Assembly (NCBI GenBank): GCA_003554505.1
Contig: PWGS01000079.1
Coordinates: 1-15,310 of the forward strand
Origin: Desulfonatronospira sp.
GTDB taxonomy: Bacteria > Desulfobacterota > Desulfovibrionia > Desulfovibrionales > Desulfonatronovibrionaceae
Direction: 5' to 3'
DNA length: 15,310 nt
Part shown: positions 1-6,501 of the stretch, piece after piece
How the letters are laid out: the number at the start of each line of letters is the position of its first letter
Position numbering within the stretch: position 1 is the first letter of the stretch
The notes under the pieces: model-generated
What the model saw: only the letters and a program-made list of their open reading frames with translations
What the model was told of the DNA's origin: nothing
Databases searched by the model: none
Made by a program: the position numbers and the translations under genes

Positions 1-1112
1 GCGTACATGGCCTGCATTATCATTTCAGCAGTGTTGCGCGTGGCTTTTCTTTTGCCCAGCAGGTCCTTTACCTGCGCCAGTTCCTGTCGGACTTCAGCCA
101 GTCTGCGGGGGTGGTCCAGCCAGTTGCCGGCGGCCTGCAGCAGTTCTTTGCTGTTGGCCCGGCTCTGTATGAATTCCGGGTAAACCCCCCTGCCCAGTAT
201 AAGATTGGGCATGCTGATGTAGGGCACGTCTATGAGCATTCTCCCCGCCAGGTAGCTGGGCCAGGAGACCTTATAAGTTACAATGGCCGGAACATCAAGG
301 ATGGCGCATTCCAGGGTGATGGTCCCGGATACGGCCAGGGCCATGCTGCATGACTTGATGTAGCTGTGGCGCTCTTCCGGGGAGATGAACTCCAGGCAGG
401 GCAGGTCACTGGTGTGTCGCTTGAGGAAATCGCGGCTGACACCCGGTGCCTGGACTATGCCCAGGGACAGATCCGGGCGTTTGAGGCTCAGCTTATAAGC
501 TACATCGGTAAAAACCGGCAACAGGGAGGCGATTTCTTTTTTGCGGCTGCCAGGGAGAAGGGCTATCCTGTTTTCCTGCGGGGCAATGTGTTCCAGCCCC
601 GGCAGATGGATCAGATCCATCAGGGGGTGTCCCACGTAGCGGGCCACTATGCCCCTGCTCAGGAAAAAATCCTGCTCAAAGGGAAAGATGCATGCCACCC
701 GGTGCACGAACTCCCTGAGAAATTTTATCCTGGACCTGCGCCAGGCCCACACCTGGGGGGCAATATAGTAGATGACCGGGATGCCCAGCCTGCCGGCTTC
801 CCGGGCCAGTCTGAAATTGAAATCCGGAGCGTCCATGAGCACCAGGACTCCGGGGCGTTCTTTTCGCAGCAGTCTTTTAATACCGCGCAGATACCCGGCG
901 ATTCTGGGCAGGGCGGTGGCCACCTCGGTAAGTCCCACCAGGGACAGGTCTTCGGCCCGGTAAACCGTCTCCAGCCCCTGCCGGCGCATGGCCCGGCCGC
1001 CCATGCCCATGATGCGCATGCCCGGGGACATTCGCTGCAGCTCCTGCATGAGAAGGGCTCCGTAAGCGTCTGCCGAGGACTCGCAGACATTGATCCAGAC
1101 AGATTTGCGCAT
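1..1112 (-). CDS. lpxB: Lipid-A-disaccharide synthase LpxB (3' end outside window)
   Basis: Glycosyltransferase family 19 enzyme that condenses UDP-2,3-diacylglucosamine with lipid X to give the lipid A disaccharide, at the inner face of the cytoplasmic membrane. The frame is open from ATG 1112 to the left edge (370 codons). Family members are about 380 residues, so probably only around ten C-terminal residues are missing. Visible motifs are MDAPDFNF (equivalent to the E. coli region containing catalytic Asp98), YYIAPQVWAWR, VGHPLMD, LLPGSRKKEI, SGTITLECA and PNLILGR followed by PEFIQ. The N-terminal glycine-rich motif is altered: it reads NVCESSADAYGA where E. coli has AGEASGDILGA, so two glycines are replaced by Cys and Ala. 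The start lies 4 nt after the mnmE stop, so translational coupling is likely. A TTG at 1127, in frame and overlapping mnmE, is a less likely start. Last gene of the rpmH operon visible here. Confidence 0.95.
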   Translation of the reverse strand, partial: MRKSVWINVCESSADAYGALLMQELQRMSPGMRIMGMGGRAMRRQGLETVYRAEDLSLVGLTEVATALPRIAGYLRGIKRLLRKERPGVLVLMDAPDFNFRLAREAGRLGIPVIYYIAPQVWAWRRSRIKFLREFVHRVACIFPFEQDFFLSRGIVARYVGHPLMDLIHLPGLEHIAPQENRIALLPGSRKKEIASLLPVFTDVAYKLSLKRPDLSLGIVQAPGVSRDFLKRHTSDLPCLEFISPEERHSYIKSCSMALAVSGTITLECAILDVPAIVTYKVSWPSYLAGRMLIDVPYISMPNLILGRGVYPEFIQSRANSKELLQAAGNWLDHPRRLAEVRQELAQVKDLLGKRKATRNTAEMIMQAMY

Positions 1113-1116
1113 ACGT

Positions 1117-2517
1117 TCATTTACCAATGCAGAAATTCTCGAAGATGGAATTTAAAATGTCATCATTGACAATACGCCCGGTGATCTCGTCCAGGAAGGT
1201 GCAGGCATAATCCAGCCTGACCCCCAGCACATCGTAAGGCATTTCCTGGCGGGCTTCTTCGGCCAGAAGCAAAAGCTCCTGTCGGGCTTTATCCAGGGCT
1301 GTTTTCTGCCTCAGGTTGGGGGCCAGGGAAGATGTGGCCTCGGGCCTTTTTCCCCCCAGGATCTTGGACCGGATGGCCCCGGTGAGATCTTCCAGGCCAT
1401 GGCCCAGTGTAGCTGAGGTGTGCACCAGGTCCAGGCCCTTGTCTTTTAAGTCCTGTACCCAGCCGGGAGTCCCGGGGACCAGGTCCTGTTTGTTCACGGC
1501 CAGGACAAGTTTGCCGGGGCTTATCTCTTCCAGGATGTCCAGGTCTTCCGGAGCAGGCTCCTGCCCGGCATCCAGGACCAGGATGCACAGGTCGGAGCGG
1601 CTTATGAGCTGCCGGCCGGTTTCCAGGCCCATCATCTCGATCTTGTTTCGGGTGGGCCTGCGCCCGGCGGTGTCCACAAGGCGCACCGGAAGCCCCCCCA
1701 GGTTGATGGCTTCTTCCAGGTAGTCCCTGGTGGTGCCGGGAATGGAGGTGACTATGGCCCGCTCTCTGCCCAGCAGGGCGTTCATGAGGCTGGACTTGCC
1801 CGCATTGACCCGGCCGGCCAGGACCACCAGGGCCCCCTCCCTGAAGACCCTGTTTTGCTCAAAGGCCTTGAGTAAATGGTCGATTTCCCGGACAGAGGCA
1901 TTTGTTCTTTGGGCCAGATCTGCAAGAGGCAGGCATTCCAGGTCTTCTTCCGGGAAATCCACCGCAAGGCAGAGCTCTTTTTTCAGTTCTTCCAGACTGT
2001 CCCGCAGGGTGTCCACACGTTCTTTCAGATGTCCCTGGAGCTTGTCCCTGGCCAGAAGGGCCCCGTCCTGGGTGGGGGCGTTTATCATTTCCAGGGCTGC
2101 TTCAGCCTGGGTCAGGTCCATGCGGTTGTTCAGGAAAGCCCGCCTGGTGAATTCTCCCGGGGCTGCGGGTTCTGCACCCAGGTGGTAAAGGGCCTCCAGT
2201 ACTCCTTCCAGGACTGCCGGTCCCCCGTGGCAGTTTATCTCCACCACGTCCTCCCGGGTATAGGAATACGGGGCGGGCATGTAGGCCAGCAACACCTCGT
2301 CCAGTATCTGCCGACTTCTGTTTTTAATCCAGCCGTAGTGCAGTTTGTAGGACTTGAATCCCTTGAATCTCGGACCAGGTACAAAAAGCTTTTCAGAGAT
2401 GTCCAGGCTTGCCGGGCCGCTTAAGCGGACTATACCCACCCCTCCCTGGCCCATGGGTGTAGCTATGGCTGCTATGGTGGATCCGGAAGTCCGGTTGGCT
2501 TCCCATGCAGCGGACAT
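1117..2517 (-). CDS. mnmE: tRNA modification GTPase MnmE (TrmE)
   Basis: GTPase that works with MnmG to install the carboxymethylaminomethyl (or aminomethyl) group on wobble uridine U34 of certain tRNAs, in the cytoplasm. The 466-residue product has the usual family length. The N-terminal folate-binding domain begins with TIAAIATPMGQGGVGIVRLSG. The inserted G domain shows G1 GRVNAGKS (about 235-242), G2 GTTRD (261-265), G3 DTAG (282-285) and G4 NKQD (342-345). The C-terminus ends in FCIGK, with the catalytic cysteine of the conserved C-[ILV]-G-K motif. The start ATG is separated from the jag stop by a single base, and its upstream sequence lies in the CAG-rich end of jag with no clear Shine-Dalgarno site, so translation is probably coupled to jag. 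The first ten or so residues before TIAAIATP are a slightly longer leader than in many homologues. Confidence 0.97.
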   Translation of the reverse strand: MSAAWEANRTSGSTIAAIATPMGQGGVGIVRLSGPASLDISEKLFVPGPRFKGFKSYKLHYGWIKNRSRQILDEVLLAYMPAPYSYTREDVVEINCHGGPAVLEGVLEALYHLGAEPAAPGEFTRRAFLNNRMDLTQAEAALEMINAPTQDGALLARDKLQGHLKERVDTLRDSLEELKKELCLAVDFPEEDLECLPLADLAQRTNASVREIDHLLKAFEQNRVFREGALVVLAGRVNAGKSSLMNALLGRERAIVTSIPGTTRDYLEEAINLGGLPVRLVDTAGRRPTRNKIEMMGLETGRQLISRSDLCILVLDAGQEPAPEDLDILEEISPGKLVLAVNKQDLVPGTPGWVQDLKDKGLDLVHTSATLGHGLEDLTGAIRSKILGGKRPEATSSLAPNLRQKTALDKARQELLLLAEEARQEMPYDVLGVRLDYACTFLDEITGRIVNDDILNSIFENFCIGK

Positions 2518-2518
2518 C

Positions 2519-3379
2519 TCAGTTCTGCTGCTGCTCTTGCTGCTGCTGTTGCTGGGATTTATTTTTCCTGCGCCCGGAGGATTTGGGCATGATCAGGACC
2601 CTCTTCATGGGGCCGTCGCCTTTACTTTTGGTGCGGATCTTGTTTTCACCCTGCAGGGCCAGGTGCACAATGCGGCGGTGATAGGAGCTAAGGGGCCTGG
2701 TACTCATGGTTTTTCCGGCCTTGATTGCTCTCTGGGCGAGCTGGTGGGCGTTTTTTTCCAGTTTTTCAGTCTGTTTTTCCAGGAAGTTTTCCGTATCCAG
2801 CTGTATTCTGGCTGTGCCGGGGTAATTTTTGGCAATGATGCGGTTGGCTATGTACTGCAGGGCGCTCAGTGTCTGTCCGTCACGGCCCAGCAGGATGCCG
2901 GAATTGCTTCCATCCTGGACTATTACGGTGACGGGCTGGGTGTCCTCATGAATTCTGATCTCCACTTCCGGGGCCAGAGGCGCTGTGAGGCGCTGAATGA
3001 GCTCCTGGAGAAACCGGGCCGGGGGAGGCTCAAGGGTGCCTGATTCCTGGTCCTCCATATCTTCCTCGATATCCTCCTCGGGGTCCTCCTCCAAAATTGG
3101 CGCGGCCCGGGAAGGTTCTTCCGGTTCCTCATCTGCGGGAAGAACATCCTCCTCCTGCGGTTCACCCGGAGCCTCCGTCTTCTGCTCTTCTTCCTGCTTT
3201 CTGGCTCTTCTTCTGGCCTTTATGGTGGCCTTTTTGACTCCCACCAGGCCGAAAATGCCGGAGGAGCCGCCGCTGACTATTTCTACTTCCAGCTGGTCGC
3301 GGTTGATATGAAAATATTTACATGCGCTTTGTATGGCTTCGTCAACGTTCTTGCCGGAGAATTCAATATAATTGTCCAT
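2519..3379 (-). CDS. jag: Jag/KhpB RNA-binding protein (Jag_N, KH and R3H domains)
   Basis: RNA-binding protein of the SpoIIIJ-associated (Jag, also KhpB) family, usually encoded next to yidC. In Gram-positives it partners with KhpA and affects cell elongation and division; its role in Gram-negatives is less clear. 286 residues: Jag_N domain at about 1-52 (YIEFSGKNVDEAIQSAC, then SGIFGLVGVKKA), a highly acidic linker at about 63-118 rich in Glu, Asp and Pro, a KH domain at about 130-195 with the GxxG loop as GRDG (165-168) followed by QTLSALQYIANRI, and an R3H domain at about 200-262 with Arg235 and His239 in RRIVH. The C-terminus is basic and then ends in a glutamine run encoded by CAG/CAA repeats. 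The start is well supported: AAGGAG lies 5 nt before the ATG. The 346-nt gap from yidC is larger than any other gap in this operon. Confidence 0.93.
   Translation of the reverse strand: MDNYIEFSGKNVDEAIQSACKYFHINRDQLEVEIVSGGSSGIFGLVGVKKATIKARRRARKQEEEQKTEAPGEPQEEDVLPADEEPEEPSRAAPILEEDPEEDIEEDMEDQESGTLEPPPARFLQELIQRLTAPLAPEVEIRIHEDTQPVTVIVQDGSNSGILLGRDGQTLSALQYIANRIIAKNYPGTARIQLDTENFLEKQTEKLEKNAHQLAQRAIKAGKTMSTRPLSSYHRRIVHLALQGENKIRTKSKGDGPMKRVLIMPKSSGRRKNKSQQQQQQEQQQN
2522..2555 (-). repeat. CAG/CAA trinucleotide tract encoding the Jag polyglutamine tail
   Basis: On the minus strand the last codons of jag are mostly CAG with a few CAA and one GAG, giving a tail of nine Gln and one Glu before Asn and the stop. 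The tract ends one base before the mnmE start codon. Any slippage in units of three would lengthen or shorten the tail without changing the frame. Whether the length varies cannot be judged from one sequence. Confidence 0.75.
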
Positions 3380-3725
3380 ATAGTCTCCTTACGCGTAAAT
3401 AACCATGTCATGGTCCGATCCGAAATCCGCCCCGGCCTGGTGAAAAGGATGCCGCAGTAATAAAACCTTTGCAGTACCGCCTTGCCGCAGGCAGGAGAGG
3501 TGTACCCGGGTGAGAATAATAACCGCCTGCTCATTCGGGGCTTGTCCGGCAGCTTCGCAACAGGCAATGGGACTGGATCGGTTTTCAAAGAGCAGGTTAT
3601 TTAAAATTGTTTTAAGCTTTAAGAAATACTTCTCCCGCTGATCATGCGGGCCGGCTGACAAATCATCAGCCGGCTGAAGGTGCATGGATGTTTGCGGGGT
3701 CAGCCTCAATACAGGTTTTTCAGGA
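3380..3725 (-). other. 346-bp gap between yidC and jag, with hairpins and one weak candidate ORF
   Basis: This is the only long gap in an otherwise compact operon. Near yidC it carries two adjacent hairpins (3650-3674 and 3634-3650); near jag it holds the jag ribosome binding site (3385-3390). On the minus strand a frame runs from ATG 3685 to TAA 3389, about 98 codons, and its stop abuts the jag Shine-Dalgarno site. I do not recognise the predicted protein. It has no clear Shine-Dalgarno site, its first codons run through the hairpins, and third-position GC counted over its last 62 codons is only about 58%. I see no convincing promoter. I treat the stretch as probably non-coding leader or spacer for jag. 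Confidence 0.6.
3634..3674 (-). repeat. Tandem hairpins downstream of yidC
   Basis: A 9-bp perfect inverted repeat, GCCGGCTGA (3650-3658) with TCAGCCGGC (3666-3674) and a 7-nt loop, lies about 50 nt beyond the yidC stop. Next to it is a 5-bp hairpin, CCCGC (3634-3638) with GCGGG (3646-3650). Neither is followed by a U-tract in the direction of transcription, so an intrinsic terminator is not supported. They could stabilise the yidC mRNA end, act as a processing site, or be a REP-like element. Confidence 0.55.
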
Positions 3726-5510
3726 CTACTTCTTTTTCTTCTTCTTTCTGCTTGCGGCGGACTTCTGCTGCGGGGACTTCTGTTCCGGCTCGCTGGGTTT
3801 TTCCGGAGCATCCTCCTGGCCTTCCCTGTCCCCGGAACTCTTTCCGGCCTTTTCCGCCGCCTTCTGTTCCGCCTTTTGCAGGGGCACATCAGCCGAGCGC
3901 AGCATGTACCACTGCTGCCCTATGGACAAAACGTTGTTGGCCAGCCAGTAAATGACCAGACCAGAGGGGAAGGTAATGAAGATAAAGATAAACACCAGCG
4001 GCAGGAACTGCATTATTCTGGCCTGCATGGGATCACCGGGTGCCGGGGCCATTCTCTGCTGCAGAAACATGGTGGCGCCCATGAGAAGCGGAGTGATGTA
4101 GAATGGATCCCTGGCCGAGAGGTCCGCCAGCCACACTATGTCCGTAAAGGGTATGTGGCTTATAAAGGGGGCATGCCGCAGTTCCACCGACCCTAAAAGC
4201 CCCTGGTAAAGGGCTATGAATACCGGGATCTGTACCAGTATGGGCAGACATCCGCCCAGGGGGTTGACCTTGTAGGTCTTGTACAGGCGCATGATCTCCT
4301 CGTTCATGGCCTTGCGGTCGTCCTTGTGCTTTTCCCGGATCTTGGTCATCATGGGCTGCAGTTTTTTCATCTGGTTCATGGACTTGTAGCTCTTGTGAGA
4401 CAAGGGCCAGAAGATGATCTTGATGACCAGGGTCAAAAGCAGGATGGCTACTCCGTAGTTGGCGGTGTACTGGTAAAAGAAATGCAGCACCTTCATCAGG
4501 GGCTGGGCCAGCAGGTTGAACCATCCGTAGTAGATGGATTCTTCCAGATGGTTGGGAGCACCCGCCAGATACTCCCGGTCTTTGGGACCCAGATAGTAAA
4601 TCTGGTCCATGGTCCTGGAGCCCTCCGGCTCCAGGTACATTGTCTTGCTCAGGGAAATCTGGAAAAGATCGTCCCTGTGATGGGCCTGAAGGCTTACGTC
4701 GGGGGAGGCAGGCACTAGGGTGAGCATAAAGTAGTGGTCCACGATTCCGGCCCACTGAATCCCGGTGTTTCTGCTGATTCCGTCGCTTAAGTTTCTCTCT
4801 CTTTCGTGGCTCAGGCCGTCCTGATCATAGTAGCCCACCCGGGTAGGGTTCAAGCGGCTGTCGGAAAAGGCCGGGCCGGCCATGATGCTGGCAATCTCCC
4901 CTGAGGACTGGGCCTCGGTGGTGTTTACAACCCGCAGATTTTCCTGGATTTTGTAGTTGTCGGCTACAAAGGTCATTTCCCGGATGAGCTTTATTCCGCC
5001 CATACGCCCGGTAAAGGTCAGTGTCTTTTCATCGCCGGGCTCCAGGGCGAGATCTTCGCCGTTGAGGGCCCATTCACCCTCTACCCAGGTGGGTGCGCGG
5101 TTCCAGGTTATGCCCATGGGACCCCGGTTCAGGGAGCGTGGTGTGACCAGGTCAACACTGGGGGCGTCCGGGTCTATATCCTGCTTGTATTCCTTGAGCA
5201 CGAAGTGCTCCAGGATGCCTCCTGCAGTGTTGAAAGTGGCCTGGTAAAGGGGGGTGTCCACCTTGATCTGTTCCCCTTCTGCAGGCTCAAAACCTGGTAT
5301 CTGTGCTTCGTGTGGATCCCAGGGGTCTTCTGCTTCTTCCCGGGGGTCCGGCTCAGGTGCCAGGTCCCTTTCTTCGGGCACGGTCTCTTCCAGCCGTTCT
5401 TCTTCCCGGACCTCTTCACGATCCGGGGTGGCTGGAGGGAAAAGAATATTCCAGACCACAAGAACCGCCAGGGATAAAACTACGGCAATGAGTACTCTAC
5501 GTATTTCCAT
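3726..5510 (-). CDS. yidC: Membrane protein insertase YidC
   Basis: Inner-membrane insertase of the YidC/Oxa1/Alb3 family, inserting proteins alone or with SecYEG. The 594 residues show the Gram-negative architecture: TM1 at about 6-24 (RVLIAVVLSLAVLVVWNILF), an acidic Pro/Glu-rich linker to about 70, a periplasmic beta-rich P1 domain to about 310, then the conserved core. Core segments are NYGVAILLLTLVIKIIFWPLS (about 351-371), NPLGGCLPILVQIPVFIALYQGL (416-438), ITPLLMGATMFLQQRM (472-487) and two closing helices at about 503-535. Lys364 occupies the position of the groove arginine Arg366 of E. coli YidC, a conservative change. The C-terminal tail is long and charged and ends in six lysines after ASR, consistent with ribosome contact as in other YidC proteins with basic tails. 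The start overlaps the end of yidD by 14 nt. Confidence 0.97.
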   Translation of the reverse strand: MEIRRVLIAVVLSLAVLVVWNILFPPATPDREEVREEERLEETVPEERDLAPEPDPREEAEDPWDPHEAQIPGFEPAEGEQIKVDTPLYQATFNTAGGILEHFVLKEYKQDIDPDAPSVDLVTPRSLNRGPMGITWNRAPTWVEGEWALNGEDLALEPGDEKTLTFTGRMGGIKLIREMTFVADNYKIQENLRVVNTTEAQSSGEIASIMAGPAFSDSRLNPTRVGYYDQDGLSHERERNLSDGISRNTGIQWAGIVDHYFMLTLVPASPDVSLQAHHRDDLFQISLSKTMYLEPEGSRTMDQIYYLGPKDREYLAGAPNHLEESIYYGWFNLLAQPLMKVLHFFYQYTANYGVAILLLTLVIKIIFWPLSHKSYKSMNQMKKLQPMMTKIREKHKDDRKAMNEEIMRLYKTYKVNPLGGCLPILVQIPVFIALYQGLLGSVELRHAPFISHIPFTDIVWLADLSARDPFYITPLLMGATMFLQQRMAPAPGDPMQARIMQFLPLVFIFIFITFPSGLVIYWLANNVLSIGQQWYMLRSADVPLQKAEQKAAEKAGKSSGDREGQEDAPEKPSEPEQKSPQQKSAASRKKKKKK

Positions 5511-5760
5511 GTTCTTTTGTTGCTCCCAGGATGGATTTCAGAGAGAATTTTTCAGGCACGGGATCAAGTCCCGCTGCAAAGAAGGGATTGCACCTGAGCA
5601 GGCGAAAAAAGGTCAGAAATATCCCTTTGCCGGGACCATGCATGATAATCGACTCCCTGGCATATTCGGAGCATGAGGGTACAAAGCGGCATGCAGGGGG
5701 GAACAGCGGGGACAGAACCCGCTGATACCCCCTGATGAGCTTGATTAATATATAGCGCAT
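5497..5760 (-). CDS. yidD: YidD family membrane protein insertion factor
   Basis: Small YidD (Haemolytic domain, formerly DUF37) protein found between rnpA and yidC in many bacteria. In E. coli it is membrane-associated and helps insertion of YidC/Sec substrates. The 87-residue product shows the family signature in order: LIRGYQRVLSPLFPPACRF, then VPSCSEYA, HGPGKGI, LLRCNPF and a closing GLDPVPE. The three conserved cysteines are at about residues 24, 30 and 57. The N-terminal stretch is amphipathic rather than a clear transmembrane helix. It starts 16 nt after the rnpA stop without a strong Shine-Dalgarno site and overlaps yidC by 14 nt, so all three genes are probably translated in a coupled way. 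Confidence 0.94.
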   Translation of the reverse strand: MRYILIKLIRGYQRVLSPLFPPACRFVPSCSEYARESIIMHGPGKGIFLTFFRLLRCNPFFAAGLDPVPEKFSLKSILGATKEHGNT

Positions 5761-5776
5761 CAGTGACTTGTAAAAC

Positions 5777-6163
5777 TTAAGCTCTCGGGTTTTGTTCCAG
5801 GTTTTTTTGCGTCCGGGGCCTTACCTGCTGAAACAGATGCAGAAGTTGAGTCTGCACCATGTCCAGGTTCAGTCCTGGCAGGTCTGTACGTTTTTTGCTG
5901 ACCACGACATAGTCAAAGCCTGGAGGCACCAGGTGCTGGTTAAGCCTGAAAACCTCCCGCACCAGGCGTTTTATCCTGTTGCGAATTACCGCCGGGCCGG
6001 TTTTTCTGCTCGCCGTGATTCCCAGCCGCCAGTAATCCCGGTCGTTGGGCAGGACAAATATAATAAAATGTTTTGTCTGATAACGTCTGCCGCCCAGATA
6101 GCAGGCCTGGAACTGGAATTTTCTGACCAGCCTCAGGTGCTTGGGGAAAGTTAGACTGCCAAT
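5777..6163 (-). CDS. rnpA: Ribonuclease P protein component RnpA (start uncertain, non-canonical)
   Basis: Protein subunit of RNase P, which helps the catalytic RNA bind pre-tRNA and remove the 5' leader. The conserved domain begins at [15 protein letters not shown] and contains the RNR signature as [13 protein letters not shown] and the [12 protein letters not shown] segment. From about 6154 to the stop it is 125 codons, a normal family length. The start is the problem: between the rpmH stop region and the RNR motif this frame contains no ATG, GTG or TTG. Options are ATT at 6163 (chosen here; AAAGG lies 9 nt upstream, giving 128 residues), a CTG a few codons into the domain, or TTG at 6304. 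The last would give 175 residues and place all of rpmH inside rnpA in another frame, as described for Thermus, but this TTG has no Shine-Dalgarno site of its own. Gene identity is secure; only the 5' end is open. Confidence 0.9.
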   Translation of the reverse strand: MGSLTFPKHLRLVRKFQFQACYLGGRRYQTKHFIIFVLPNDRDYWRLGITASRKTGPAVIRNRIKRLVREVFRLNQHLVPPGFDYVVVSKKRTDLPGLNLDMVQTQLLHLFQQVRPRTQKNLEQNPRA

Positions 6164-6285
6164 CTTTTTCTGCCTTTGGCCCTTCTTCTGTTGATCACAG
6201 CCCTGCCGTTCTTGGTGCGCATGCGCACGCGAAAGCCGTGCGTTCTTTTGCGTTTGACTCTGCTTGGTTGATATGTCCGTTTCAT
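6151..6285 (-). CDS. rpmH: 50S ribosomal protein L34
   Basis: The 44-codon gene encodes [20 protein letters not shown] and continues with [24 protein letters not shown], an unmistakable full-length L34 that binds 23S rRNA in the large subunit. The start ATG at 6283-6285 has an AAGGAG Shine-Dalgarno site at 6295-6300, 9 nt upstream. The stop TAA is at 6151-6153 and overlaps the first codons of the conserved RnpA domain, which is read in a different frame. First gene of the leftward operon; a candidate promoter lies just upstream. Confidence 0.97.
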   Translation of the reverse strand: MKRTYQPSRVKRKRTHGFRVRMRTKNGRAVINRRRAKGRKRLAV

Positions 6286-6501
6286 TCGTCCCGTCTCCTT
6301 GCAAAAAATTAAAAGAGATGCATAACCTCTGGCGCAGTTTTAGTCAACCCCGACACTGCGGCAAAGAGGGCAAAGGTCCATGTTATCCCGGCAGGAGCCC
6401 GGAAGAAACCCTTTAGAACACATTGCTTTTGCCGCAATGTTGAGTTATCAAGGCGGACAATATCAAGAGGACATATTTGCAAACAACCTGCCAGAGGTGT
6501 C
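6286..6501. other. Divergent intergenic region between rpmH and pilB
   Basis: Holds the rpmH leader and candidate promoter on the left. On the right, AGAGGTG lies 5 nt before the pilB ATG and serves as its ribosome binding site. A short inverted repeat ACATTGC/GCAATGT lies near 6419-6441. I see no dnaA-box cluster, no tRNA, no small coding frame with support, and no clear promoter for pilB. Confidence 0.6.
6319..6347 (-). promoter_or_regulatory. Candidate sigma70-type promoter for the rpmH operon
   Basis: On the minus strand, TTGACT (6342-6347, 5 of 6 to the -35 consensus) is followed after exactly 17 nt by TATGCA (6319-6324, only 3 of 6 to the -10 consensus). It lies 34-62 nt upstream of the rpmH start, with the rpmH Shine-Dalgarno site in between. 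The good -35 and position make it plausible; the weak -10 limits confidence. Confidence 0.45.

Noticed and set aside
725..1120. A 131-codon minus-strand frame beginning at the ATG that overlaps the mnmE stop
   Set aside because: Its Trp/Cys/Arg-rich translation is an out-of-frame reading of lpxB, whose correct frame begins at 1112 and shows every family motif.
2522..2555. CTG/CAG repeat as a CRISPR or mobile-element remnant
   Set aside because: It is a trinucleotide tract fully inside the jag coding sequence with no spacers, flanking repeats or target duplications.
6469..6480. Possible sigma54 promoter (GG followed by TTTGC) upstream of pilB
   Set aside because: Only 8 nt separate the GG and GC dinucleotides; sigma54 promoters need 10, and the rest of the consensus is absent.
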